From Oreocharis arfaki (Eukaryota; Chordata; Aves; Passeriformes; Paramythiidae), in NCBI GenBank assembly GCA_013398015.1, contig VZRR01014165.1, positions 1,623,645 to 1,687,644 of the forward strand: 64,000 nucleotides of DNA, written 5' to 3'. A model generated the notes under the pieces. That model had not been told where the DNA came from. It did not search any database and was given only the letters and a program-made list of their open reading frames with translations. A program made the position numbers and the translations under genes. Position 1 is the stretch's first letter. Each line of letters begins with the position of its first letter. Positions 25,641-37,600 of the stretch are shown piece by piece.

Positions 25641-26060
25641 AAGCCAGATTCATATTAAAACCACTGAAAGAGAGGTATTCTGCCATCTGATTTTCATGTG
25701 ACTACAGAACCTTATGTTATAAACTTGAATTTTCCATTTGTATCTATGCTTGTCTACACGCATGTAAATTTCTGTGTCATATAATCAGTTAAGTAAGAAA
25801 GTGGATATCTCAGTCTCACCACCGAGATTTTGCTTTAGGTGGTAGTCACTCACCAGATTTTTTGCTGCTTAACTGATTCAGATTAGCAACTTCCAGGCAA
25901 CATCACCTCTCTAGCAATTCACTACCTTCATATATGGTCTCATAGTATTCCTCGAAGTAGAGTTAACTTGTCTGTATAAGGCCTTACGCTGCTTCTGCAG
26001 TACCTCAGATTTAGGTGTATTCATCACATGCATTATCTCTTTTATTACTGATGCAGCATC
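25641..26060. other. Unique sequence, no gene recognised
   Basis: Nothing identifiable between the CR1 end and the microsatellite. Confidence 0.45.
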
Positions 26061-26061
26061 A

Positions 26062-26092
<31 letters not shown>

Positions 26093-26149
26093 TATTATTA
26101 TTAGTATTAGTATTAGTATTAGTATTAGTATTAGTATTAGTATTATTAC
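26061..26149 (+). repeat. Compound microsatellite (ATT)n-(AGTATT)n
   Basis: About 14 att triplets (one interrupted by a C) run into about eight hexamers of the agtatt type. The hexamer section appears to be a derived variant of the triplet that expanded on its own. It should be highly polymorphic. Confidence 0.95.
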
Positions 26150-26751
26150 TGACATGTACATCACAAGAATAAATTGGGTGGAGGGGAAGTAGTTATTTTT
26201 GGTGGTCTTCTTTTTGTCTTATTTCATAACACAGCTAATGACACTTCACAGATACCATACTTCCTATTTGAATCACCTGAAGATCCCATCCCAGTAGTGA
26301 CTAGAAACCACAGGTTTCAGATAGAGATGGAGAGAGATGGATATTTCTATCTTCAGATAGAAAGTTCTTCATGTCTAGACAACTGCAGGACAGTTTGTCC
26401 GTGAGGCTGAAGCTTAATGATGAAAGATTTTAGCCCTAATTCACCTTTGTTTTAGTTCTTCACTGACTTTGGTGTCTGCAGAGCTGTTTCTCTCATATAT
26501 TCTCACTCCTCTCTCTATGAGCTGTTGAAAGACAGTTTTTTGCCCTTTCTTAAATATTTTGTTACAGATGCACCTCCACCACCAATGACTGACTCACCTT
26601 TGGCCAGGTTTATCTTAGAGATAGCTGGCTGGAACTGGCTTTCTCCAAAACAGCGGCAGCTTCTGTTCTCTTCTCACAAGTGCCACCCCTGCATGACCTC
26701 CACTACTAAAACTTTGACATGTAAACATCATATCCACCCACATATGGGCCA
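26150..26751. other. Unique sequence, no gene recognised
   Basis: Two open frames of 76 codons (26174-26404 and 26525-26755) have no recognisable motifs. The second runs into the CR1 that begins at about 26752. Confidence 0.45.
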
Positions 26752-27250
26752 ATAAACCTCACCTCTGCCCCTGGGAAGGTGATGGAGTAAATCTTCGAAA
26801 AGCTGTTTTCTGTCACCTGAAAAACAGTAAGATGTTCCCAAACAGTCAGCATAGATTTACCAAGAAAAAATCGTGCTTCAGTAACCACTTAGTCTTCTAT
26901 GATGAGAATTCTGGTGACACGGACAAGTGTGGGCTGGGAATCAGAATTCTGTAGTGGTAGTCAGCAGGTACAAAGTCCAGCTGGAGGTCAGTTAACAGTG
27001 TTTTCCCTTGAGTATTGATAATGGGGCTAAACTTTTTATTAATGCTGTGTGAGATGAGATAATTGTATTCCAGTGAGGAAACACCAAATTTGCCAGAGTA
27101 GTCAATGAAGGTTACTTAGAGGACCTGAACAGGCTAGAAAATGGACTAACAGGATCCTTGTGAAATTTAGTAAAGATAGACTTTAAGTCATGCATTTGGG
27201 GTGTACTAAGTGTATGCAATGGTACAGCAAGTGTATGTCAGGTTTTCAGT
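26752..27250 (+). mobile_element. CR1 LINE fragment, reverse-transcriptase region, internally deleted
   Basis: The plus strand starts aataaacctcacctctgccc then tgggaaggtgatggag, the sense sequence of CR1 RT just after the KKGKKED-type region. Further along, gtcagcatagatttacca, aagtccagctggaggtcagt and tttgccagagtagtc follow the CR1 RT order, with pieces missing between them (for example around 26900-26960). It ends with remnants of the segment downstream of the catalytic FADD. Frames are thoroughly broken. There is no 3' tail, so it is an internal fragment or a copy truncated at both ends. Confidence 0.85.
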
Positions 27251-28411
27251 GAGGACAAACACAGTATCTTCGACAAATTCAATTTTTCACAGACTGATGA
27301 AGTTCAAAGAACCTGTTAAAAAATAAAAAATACAAATACAATGGAAAAATCTAAGAAATATTATGTCATTATTCATTAAAGGGAAAATACAGGAAATAAT
27401 TCCTTAAAATATTATGTTTATTTAGTTTTTGAGGTAAAATGGTGAAGCATTTAATTAAATCAATGAAAAAAAGCCTTTTTCCTTTTTTATTGATTCTAAG
27501 CAGTAAGAAAACATCCTAAATTATCTCATTCATAAAGATGCTAAATTGGCTGTCCAATTAGTCATAGAGCAAATATCTAGACAGAAAAAACATCAGCATG
27601 AATTTGGCCAGGGATAATGGTATTTAGCTGTGCATTTGATATATGGTTACTGATACTGCTTTATTCTTTCCCTTGAGTTTCAACAGTGATTAACAAAGGA
27701 GGCAGGATGCAAGGTTCATTATTGATTACATTGTCTCCAACTTTGCACGCAGATTTCTTTCTCCCCAGTTTATAATAGCAATAATTACCTTATTAAAAGA
27801 ATTTAAGAAGGATTAATGTAATTGAATGGCTAGGCTTGATAAGCCTTTTCAACTAAGATTTTGGTTGCCAACTCATCTCCAAGAAATGCTCTAACTTTTT
27901 CTTTTTGTGGATATTTAGGTTCATCTTTTAGATTGGTCAAAAATTGACTTTACAATTTCTGTCAGCACCTTCATTTTAAACAGGGGCCAAAAAAATGACC
28001 GAGAGTCATCTCGAACACATTTAACCACTAGCCCCTATTTCCTGAATATTCACAAAAATGCCTTTTCCCAAGGCAATATGTATAATTTACTGGGAGGAAA
28101 TGGTAACATTTTCCTTCTACTTCTCAAATAAGTAATTCGTTGTTTAACTGGAACTGAAATCAACATTGGACTCATTGTCTTGAAAGAAAAAAAGATTGCT
28201 GCATTTTCTTGCAAATAAGGGATCATTCATACAGAATCTAGCTCAAAGCTTCAAAGAGGAAGCAAGAGGAAGACAGACATATTTCCTTAAGGATGTGGTT
28301 GATAGGAGTCGGTGCTGAACAAAGGGAAGTTTCCCAAGGATGAAATTCCAGAAGAACATATCTTGCTATTACTCTGCTTTAAGTCTGCAGGTAATTATTC
28401 TATAAGTACAT
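27251..28411. other. Unique AT-rich sequence, possibly conserved non-coding
   Basis: No gene. The part at 27610-27860 is rich in TAAT/ATTA homeodomain-type cores (ttattgattacattgtctcc, gattaatgtaattgaatggc) and lacks repeats, the kind of composition seen in conserved enhancers. This is an inference from composition only. Confidence 0.3.
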
Positions 28412-28575
28412 ATAGAATCATAGAATATCCTAAATTGGAAGGGAGCCACAAGCGTCATCAAAACCCAAGTCCTGGCCCTGCATGGGACAGCCCCAAGAAT
28501 CACACCATGTGCCTGAGAGGGTTATCCAAACGCATGTTGAACTCTGTCAGGCTTTGTGCTCTGACCGATTCCACT
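28412..28575 (-). mobile_element. CR1 LINE 3' end
   Basis: The plus strand reads tagaatcatagaatatccta, then aattggaagggagccacaag and catgggacagccccaagaat. This is the antisense of a CR1 3' UTR plus the last part of ORF2. It abuts endonuclease-domain sequence of the same orientation, so this is either one copy with a large internal deletion or two fragments side by side. Confidence 0.87.
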
Positions 28576-28599
28576 GGACATGCACCATTTTTTCTGCCT

Positions 28600-29176
28600 T
28601 CTTTTTGCTTTAGCTACGAAGGACCCCTGCCAGCCTTCTGCCTCAACTGCTTGACTTCCGACATTTTGAAATTGCCTGTTCCTGTGTCCTTTGGAAGTGG
28701 TGCTTAAAATGATCTGCACTGATGGACCACAGAACTTGCAAAAGCATTTTCCCGGGGAACTTTATTCACTAGTTCCCTGAGCAGCCCAAAGTCAGCTGTC
28801 TTCATGTCCAGGCTTGAAGTTTTGCTGGCACTTTGCCTCTTGTCAATAGAGATTTTAAACTCATTTGCTTCATGGTCACTCTGTTCAAGACAGCCACCAA
28901 TCGCCTCTTCACTCATGAGACCCTCTCTGTTAACAAGCAACAGATCAAGGAGGTTGTTTTTCCTAGTCAGCTTTCTGTATGAAATTTTCATACAGGTATT
29001 TCTGGAATCTTCTGGACCTATTTGTGACAGCTGTGTGGTGTTCCCAGTTAAGATTCAGCAAGTTGAAGACCCCTGTAAGGACAAGGGCAGTTGATTTTGG
29101 TGTGTCTCTTAGTTCTCCAAAGAATAACTCATTGGCGTCATTGTCTTGACTAGGTTATCTGCAGTAGACTCCTGAA
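28600..29176 (-). mobile_element. CR1 LINE fragment, ORF2 endonuclease domain
   Basis: On the minus strand this encodes the C-terminal half of the CR1 apurinic-type endonuclease. The frame at 28991-28704 shows NNLLDLLLVNREGL, then GGCLEQSDHE (the conserved SDH motif of this fold) and FGLLRELVNKVP. Upstream of it, in another frame (about 29085-28985), GVFNLLNLNWEH corresponds to the conserved GDFN..D.NW block, with the GDFN aspartate replaced by valine. The enzyme would be dead, and frameshifts and stops confirm a relic. It lies directly beside the 3' end at 28412-28575. Confidence 0.87.
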
Positions 29177-32100
29177 TATACAGGGCTCCTGTATATATAG
29201 AATTCATGATTTCAGAGCAAAATAAATCTTCAACCTCAGATTTATGTTATTTATTTTTAAAAGAGAACATCTTTTCTTTTTTTTATAGATAAAACCTCAG
29301 ATCTCAGAAAGAATTACAGAAAAAAGGCATATGCATAAATTCTATTATGAATATCAGTAAGTTTGGGATTATTCTAGTTTATTCATTATTAAAACGGTAT
29401 ATAACATTTTTCAACTAATATATTTGTATTAGGAAAAAAAAAGGACTTAAACACTTATTCTTTTTCATTCCAGGGGCAGATAAGAAAGCAATATGGTTTT
29501 GTAGTTGCCTTCAAATAAAAAAAGCTGCAATATTTACTTTTTCCAAAGAAATAAAGATTGGGTATAACATAATTACCTACTAGTATGATAGCTACATGGC
29601 CTGAAGGGTCTGAGTATTAGCTGCAAGCAGTAAATATAGAGGAAACTTCAAAATGAAAAAAATTTCTTGGAAGGATATGCAGATTGTTACCTGCTTCTTC
29701 TGTTTGTTAGCTGGTCACACACATTGCTGAAATAGGAAATTCTGAGCTATAGACCGCACTCTTTGAAGAGTGCAGTGGCTTCCACCAGGCTTTCTTTTCC
29801 ACGGCAACCAAGGCAGGGCAGACAATATTGTCCTGTGGCCAGATCTCATTCAATACGCAATCAAGAGTCAGTAAGCCAAAGAGTGAAACAGACAAGAATA
29901 AAAATGTCCTTCCAGTAAGCAGATGGAGCTGAGCACAGGCAAAGAAAATTGAAATTAAAGGAAGGAGAAGGAAACATGAAAATTAGATAGATGAGATCTT
30001 TACCAAAAAAAACTATAAAAATAATTTGAAAGACAAAAGTTCAGAAAAGCAGGCTATCATTTTTTGAAATCTTTCACATAACCTTACTGAATTTTGCAAG
30101 TTTTCTTGATCTGCTTAGCTTTTCTCATTAATAGCTTACTTTGAACTTAAGTATTGACTAAGTAGTGGTGTTTAGTAATTTTAAAACCACGTACACAAAA
30201 TCCTGTCAGAGATCTTCTTCCTCAGGAGATATAGCAAGTTGTAAAAGCTGCCACATTAATTGATTAAATGTGCTGCTTGGTACGGGTATTACATCCTGCC
30301 TCAGAAATTCATTGTTGGCTCACTTCTCTCATGTTATATGTAAAGAGTTTTAAAACATCAGCTGGACCAACGAAAAGTAGGTTATAAACAATGGCGTGTG
30401 TATGAGGAAAGACACAAGAAAAAGTACCAAGTAAATTTTAATACTTCGCTGTAACTGTGTTCACCTCCCTGTTCTGGCTTTTTTTTTTTTTTTCAAGAGC
30501 TTCCTAGGAACAGCTGCAGCCTGAAGTGAAAGCGTATCACAGGTGGCCCTTCCTGCTGTGCCAGTCAGAGCAAGAGGCGACCACAACTCCATCCCATCAA
30601 TTGGTGAGCAAAAATATGCGAGTAGAGCTCCCCACAAGAGAAGTACATTCTTCCCTGCTGTTTGGGTTTTTTTTAATGGGATTTGCTCTTAATATAGATT
30701 TTGGTATGTGACTTTTGGGAACCAGAGATAAGGAAGATAATGGGGAGTTAGGGGAAAGAGAGCTAATCCATCATTATCTCCGCCAGGAATACCTGTAGCT
30801 GGGTGCTTAGTCTATTTGTATTAATGTGAACTTAAAATGTCATGTTGTCTTTGAGGTCCAATAACTTACATTTTGTTTTAAGGAGTTTTGTTCACTTGAC
30901 TACATATGGAATTATATTTCTATATTTTATCCCCTTGCAAATTAATTATATTTCTGGTAATAAGGTGAAAACTTAAGCACTAGCATGAGTAGTAATGGAA
31001 GAAATGTTTTTGCACAGATAGGTGTTTTTTTCATGAAGAAAAATCAGATAAGTATGGATAAGTACTTTGGTACACAAAATTCCCAAAGATATAAATCACA
31101 GAAAAAAGGAGGAATTAATTTGGCTAAACATACACATTAGGACTGTGAATGCCTGCACCTGAGCTAATCACTTCAGGCTCCCCGGTAGTCAAAGAAGAGA
31201 AACAGGCACTTCTAGGTCACAATTCTTCTTATCCTAAAATAGGCATCTGAAGTAGGTCAGATGAACTGCGCCCTGAGAATGCCTATTATTCTCTACCAAC
31301 TACAAAGAGAGCCCTGGTTTATTAATTCAGATTCAATGTAGATGTTTAAGGAAGATGAGATGAATCCCATTCAGGGAATCCAGAATGACTGTTTAGAGAT
31401 CTGTACCAAGAAGTCAGAATTCTTGTTTTCCAGATGTATATAGAATCCAAGATAATAACATACATCTAGACACTGACTTTAGGTTTCTAAGTCATTTAGG
31501 CATCTTGGAATATTTAATCTTATTTCATGCTTTATTTTCTTTTTGCTCAGGGAAAGTACTATCAACTTTTTATTACTGTATTTCAGTCTAATGATCCATG
31601 ACTCATATTCTCTTTCACTAAGAAAGATGAAAACCTTCCTCAACCTTAACAGACTTTTATGAATAAAAACTTAACAAAGCAATGAAATTCACCTTTTCAT
31701 CTATTAAAAATGTCCTGTACTACCAATAGCTGGGGAAATATAACAATAAGGAGAGATCTGCTACTAGGCTCACCAGTATAGCTTGATTTCAGCAGGAGTG
31801 CTATGAACATTTTATCAAATGAACATCCGAGTTTCAAATCAAGCCAAAATGCCTTGGGTTTTCTCTTCCAAATGTGTGTGGAGAAATAATGGAGTCCAAA
31901 TATATTTCTCTTCCATTACTGTGACTCTATTTCAGCGGTGAAAATACTGTCTTATTTAAGAAGTTTTTGGTTCAAATGAGAGAACAAAACAGTAGATAAC
32001 ATAAAAGGACTTTTAATGAAAAATATTTTAAAGCTGATATAACAATATCTTAACTACAGTGCACCATTCAGACCATTATCCACTTAAAGTATATATGGAT

Positions 32101-34091
32101 GGTTTATAATGCCTCTAATCAATAAATAAGTAAATTTTAATGTCAGTGAAAAATTTCTGATCTAAAAAGTTATTTTTGAGTCTCTATTTATCATAGCAAA
32201 GAAAATATTCCATTACATTTTATCACTGTCAATGCGGGTATATTATGTTCATCTTAAAAAGAAAATCGAAATGAAAAAGAAACCCAACTCATATATTTTA
32301 TCATTTTTCAAGTTATTTGTTGGAGAGGAACTGAAATAGTAGTTTTAGATAACAAAGTTTTCCCAGTCTTTGGTGTCCCAAATAAGAGAAAAAGCAATGA
32401 GGATAATAGAAGACATATTAATAGTATTTATAGCCCACTGAATTATCAGGATGCCTTCCACTGACTTTGGGCTTTTGATCAGATTCTAAAGTAAAGAAAT
32501 ACATTGAATTACTTCGAGTGCTTGCAGCTTGCTAACCAAAGGGGTTTGATAAAAAAGAAGGGATGCTGTAGCTTTTGAGATTTCTTCTAGTTCAGCCATT
32601 CTACATAAAGATACTTGTAACAAGCAAGATACTTCTAAGCAGAAAGTAATAATGAAATTAATGTTACTTAACATCTATCATCTTAAAATCTTGCGACCAT
32701 CTAAAAATTAAGCATTTAAGCAGTTTATGAAGGCTTCTTCTACACAAAACAGGAACCTCTAGAAATTAATGTGAATTACAAAACTTCCACATCTATGTTA
32801 AATTAATCTCTTTCTGGTTGGTGGCTCTATTTACTGACCACAGATGAAATTTAGACATCTAGTGAATACAAGTTGCTAGCTTCTACACAGCTAGAGTTTC
32901 TTTGTCTCACCCTTCCTGAAACCCTTCAAACCTTGAACAAACATGATATTAACACGTGTGTGTGTATTCTGGTGGGAGAGACCACCAGCAAGAAGTCATC
33001 GTATCAAGAGGAGAAAAAAAAAAATATATATCTCCTTCACTTGCTTTAGAGAGTTCAACAAGCAGTACAGTTATTTAAGTTGTTTAGCAATGCATTTATT
33101 TAGCAATGTATTTAGGGCATCTCGTGCTGAATCCTTTGGAGTTTTGGTGCTTGGTTTTTGGTGGGTTTTTTTTAAAATGTCCCTGCAGTAGGAGTATTCC
33201 TAATGTTTAACTTTCTTGTGAGGTTTATTTTGGTTCTGAGTAGATTAAAGCTCAGATTTCAACCTTTGCTTCCATGGAGGCCTAATGAAGATTTAACAGC
33301 CTTTGTCTCATAACTGAGAGCTGATTTTTATGAACAGCTTATTAATCCCATACCCTAACCTTTCACCACTTATCTTAACTGAAATGATACAGGAGTGTAG
33401 TGGTCATTAAGTGGTTTCCTGGAGACAGATATACAATCACAGGAATACATGTGTATGCCTAGGAACACATGGATGCCTAGTGGAACCCACATGGAAGTTT
33501 TATCTTCCTTCCAAGTGCTTGAAATGGTGCAAGGATGTATTCTGTCTCATGATGCTGGTGTTTTAATGAAGCTGGGGTACGTAATTCATGCCATGACATC
33601 TTTGCGATTCAAAGTCTTTTGAGATCCTCTAGAAGGATTTTGCAAAACGAAGAGAGGCAAATTTGGAGAAACTCATTTATCATGTTTTAGAATCTCTTTT
33701 GAATCTGAAGATTAGTTGCTCTTAACCTCAGAAAGTCACATGAAACTTATCTGGAGAGACAGCTGTATAGACAACTGGATGGTTGACTCCAAAATACAGC
33801 CAGGGAAAAATGAATAGTTTCATCACAGCAAGTACAAATTCAAGCATTTGGGGAAAAATGCAGAACTATATTTTTTGACAGTCTAGATATACCTGCTAGA
33901 GATAAAACCCCCACTGTTTAGCAATGATTAAAACCAACAAGGAAATTGGAGCACATTATTCTGTGCAACCTTAGTTAGTGAACTGTTGAAGTTGTCACAT
34001 AAGATTCCAACTCTGTTAATTTGTCAAAAAAATATTGTAACATTGTCTGTGCATATCCTCCTCTACTTAATGTTGCTAAAGCAACACATAT
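29177..34091. other. Unique AT-rich sequence, no gene recognised
   Basis: No open frame here exceeds about 85 codons and none shows motifs. Features noted: a perfect 8-bp palindromic hairpin gcactctt/aagagtgc near 29756, a T-run at 30479-30493, and an A-run near 33013-33022. Confidence 0.5.
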
Positions 34092-34655
34092 GTCCACTTC
34101 TGAGCTCCTCAGTCCAACAGAAACATGGATGTACTGGAGAGAGGAAAGCAAAGGGCCACAAAAATCATGAAGGGACCAGAGCACCTGACATATGGAGAAA
34201 GGCTGAGAGAAGCTGTGACTGTTTAACCTGAAGAAAAGAAATCTTAGGGGTAATCTTATAAAATGTGCATAAGTGCTCGAAGGGATGGTGTGAAGAAGAT
34301 AAGAGCCAGGCTCTCTTCAGTGATGCCCAGTGAGAAGACGAGAGGCAATGGACTCTTATTGAAATATGGGAAGTTCTTCTGAACATCAGGAACCACCTTT
34401 CACTGTGGAAAAATGTACCTGAGGTCAGGGTGACTGAGCACTGACACAGGTTATTCCAGGAGGCTGTGGGGTCTCCCCCCTTGGACATGTTCAAAAGCCA
34501 TCTGGACACTGCTCTGGGCAGCCTGATCCAGGTGGCCCTACTTGAGCATGGTGGCTGGACCCAGCAACCTCCAGAGGTTCCTTCGAACNTGGCTGGACCC
34601 GGCAACCTCCAGAGGTTCCTTCGAACCTCAGCCATTACTGATATGAAAACCAATA
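34092..34655 (+). mobile_element. CR1 LINE, 5'-truncated, C-terminal ORF2 and 3' part
   Basis: The sense strand reads cttctgagctcctcagtcca, then gaccagagcacctgac, ggagaaaggctgagagaagc, gaccagaggcaatgg-like text (gaagacgagaggcaatgg), and cactgctctgggcagcctga, following CR1 ORF2 C-terminus into its 3' end. Stops and frameshifts interrupt it. The expected final attctatgattct repeats are replaced by the decayed cctcagccattactgat. A 37-bp segment near its 3' end is duplicated around a single n (34552-34626). Confidence 0.88.
34552..34626 (+). repeat. 37-bp direct duplication around a single n
   Basis: Units 34552-34588 and 34590-34626 (both tggctggaccc...ttcgaac) differ by one base, a/g, and are separated only by the n at 34589. 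As at 19141, this looks like overlapping contig ends that were abutted instead of merged. Confidence 0.9.
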
Positions 34656-37600
34656 AATACATCGTAACAGTGTTCTGAACTGATATAGTGTGGCTCAAAC
34701 CTTTTCAGTAAAGCTTGTTTGTTTGTACTGCTCTAATAATACAGCTCTGTGGTCTCTGATTCCGTAAATGGTCTACTAGGAGCTATCTTGAGCATGTCAG
34801 CACAGCTGAATGCTTTTTTTTTTTCTTTAAATTGAACACAGATTGTCAGGACCCCAGATTTATATCTAAGTATTTTAATATGATACAACACATCCATAGA
34901 GAAAATTAAAAGATGATATTGGATACTGTTAGCTTGACAGCAGATTGTTACTTTTAGATGTTATTAAAAGAAGTGAGTAAGCAGTTGGCAGACTTACCAG
35001 ATCATCTGTCTGCATGTCTGTTTCTCCTTCTCTCCTTCTGTTTGACTAAAGTGTCTGTACAGTCTAGCATAGTAGTCACTGGAAATTGTGCCATTTGTCC
35101 AACAAAAATATTTTTATATTGTAATGAAAATTTTTATTCCTTATTTGACTTAGTCTCAAGTGTCCATCCTATTTCTACACCTGAAAAAGAGATTGAAATA
35201 AAATCTCAACAGTATATTAAACTTTGGAAAATTTCTCCTCTATAAAAAGAAGTAGACATCTGTAAGTTGCTGAAAGATTTAATATGATTTCTTGAAGGAA
35301 TTTAAGTGGAATTCAAAAGTTTCTTGCAGTCTTTTGAAAAAGCTGGATTTAGGACATGCTTGTGGAATGCATACTTTCCGTGATTTTACTTGCACTTAGC
35401 AGACAGCACAAATTAGAATTGCTAAGCTATCAAAGACTCTCACATCTAAAGCACCTCTACAGATCAGTCTAAATCCATGTCCATGAGGAAGCACAGTGCG
35501 TGGCAGACAAGGCTAGATTAGAAGAGAGATTGTGACACTAATTTTGTTAACACGTCTAAGGCTTAAATTTTACAGGGTCGATCTTGTTCCTCCTAAAACA
35601 CTCGCATTGCTACAGTTTTAGTGTAGGAAAGATTACATTCTAAATAATCAAGATCATGATGTTCTGTCTTTAATATCTCAGTCTTTTCAGTTTAATACGG
35701 GCGTTCATTTGGTAGCAGGTCACAGTTTCAGAAATTTGAGGTACCAGTTACCAGACCCTAATTTGCAATATGAGTTTGTATTACTAGCAGGAATCTAGGG
35801 GAAAAAATGAAATCATTGACTGATCAGCAGTGCAATTTTTCAATATAGAACAATAAAAAATATTTTTTTCTTTTCCAAATGAATTTCAGAGAATAATTCC
35901 ATGGATTTTATAGCACAAGAGCTTATCTTTATTATTATTTCACTTTCCTTTATTCCTCAGTCTTCTATTGCTCCCCCATTGTTAAAACAAAAAGTATGTA
36001 ATCTATTTGAAAGCAGCAAGAATTTCTAGCACACTTAAGCAAAATGCTTGGGGGAGAAGTACTGAGGTTACCCAATAATTTGAACAAAAATAAGCTACCG
36101 GCTAGTGGGGAGGGTAGGAAATAAGAAAATTCTTCAAAGGAAGCAGAGAACGAATCTCCATATTTTGAACAAGATGAATAAAGCATATATTCACATCTTC
36201 AGACTATCCTGTTCAAAGGCTATTGAAAACTTCTCTTTCTTTTAAAGCTGTCCAACTCATCTCCACAGGATATAATTTAATCCTAGTATATACGTATGTT
36301 TTGTGCATTCCCATCTGTGTGCTGGAATATCACACTATGCATTCTGAAACAGAAATGTGCTTTCTTTTTTTCGGACAATCACATCACTGTGTTACTGACA
36401 GTGCAAAGAATGTACCTCGGTGGCTGAATATTTAAGTTCTTCAAAATCTATGGAATAATGAAGACAGTATGTCCATCCAAGTGAACAATTGCTTCATGGG
36501 GAGCCTGTAGGTCTCAAATTAGTTAATTCCTGGACTTTAAATTGGCCCCTGTTCCTGTTGTTTAAAGCCAGCATAGAGTAGCTCTGGCAGGAAAGCTGTC
36601 TGCCAGAAAAGGGCATTTTCAAAGTCACACAGCATGAACATCTTCTTGTCAAGACCCATTACAAGAAAAAAGTAAGTGGCATTTCAATGGAATCGTAACG
36701 AGGGGCGTGGGGGTGGGGTTGGTGCTTGGGTGGTTTTTTTTGTTTGTTTTTGTTTTTTAATATTATTTTCAACCACCTGAAGTACCTGCCACCTACTCTG
36801 AGAATATAGGGACATCTGTCTGTGACAGGAAAGCAGAGGTATGTTTGGAATAAGGAAACCAAAGTATTATATTTCTTACTTTCTTACACTTCTTTTAAAT
36901 TTTGTTTTAAATTACTCCTTTAAATTTTGATGCAGACATATCACTTGTATTGCATTGCATTAGGCTAAACATATTCTGTGATGTGGCATAATTTGATGTG
37001 ACCTGACCAAACCAGATGAAAATGTCTTGTTGTATCACTTATTTAAAGAGAAAAAACTGTCTGCATTTTAATTTGCTTTTAAATCTATTCAGAAATTATT
37101 TATGAAAAGTTAAATAGGTCCTCTTACATGTCAATTTCTTACAGTCCTGTGACAGACAAAGTAGCAACAGTCTACTCTAAGGTTCAGACTTAGACATTAA
37201 AAAAATCAAGATCACTGACATTACTTATAAACATTGAATTTCCACTTAGTTAATGGGCATTCTATAGGATATTGCATTATTTCTACTTTTGCAACTGTTT
37301 TCTAAGTTAATAATCAGTGCCTATTTTGAGGCGGCTTATTAACTGACAAAAAAATTCACAAATACAAATTCCCAGTTGGAGTTCGGGTGGCAATATCAAC
37401 TCCTATATAGAGATCTTTGCCCATATTCTTCTGCCAGTATTATATAAGTGCAGAGTTAGGATTGCAATCTTTCTTCCAGCTCTGGAAAACTCTGTTACAA
37501 GACTGCTGTTAAAACAGAGTTTTTTCTTATAGATGTTCTTAGCAAGTAGGAAGATATTTTACAAATTCCCTCAAGCCATGTACTTTTCTGTCTAACATTT

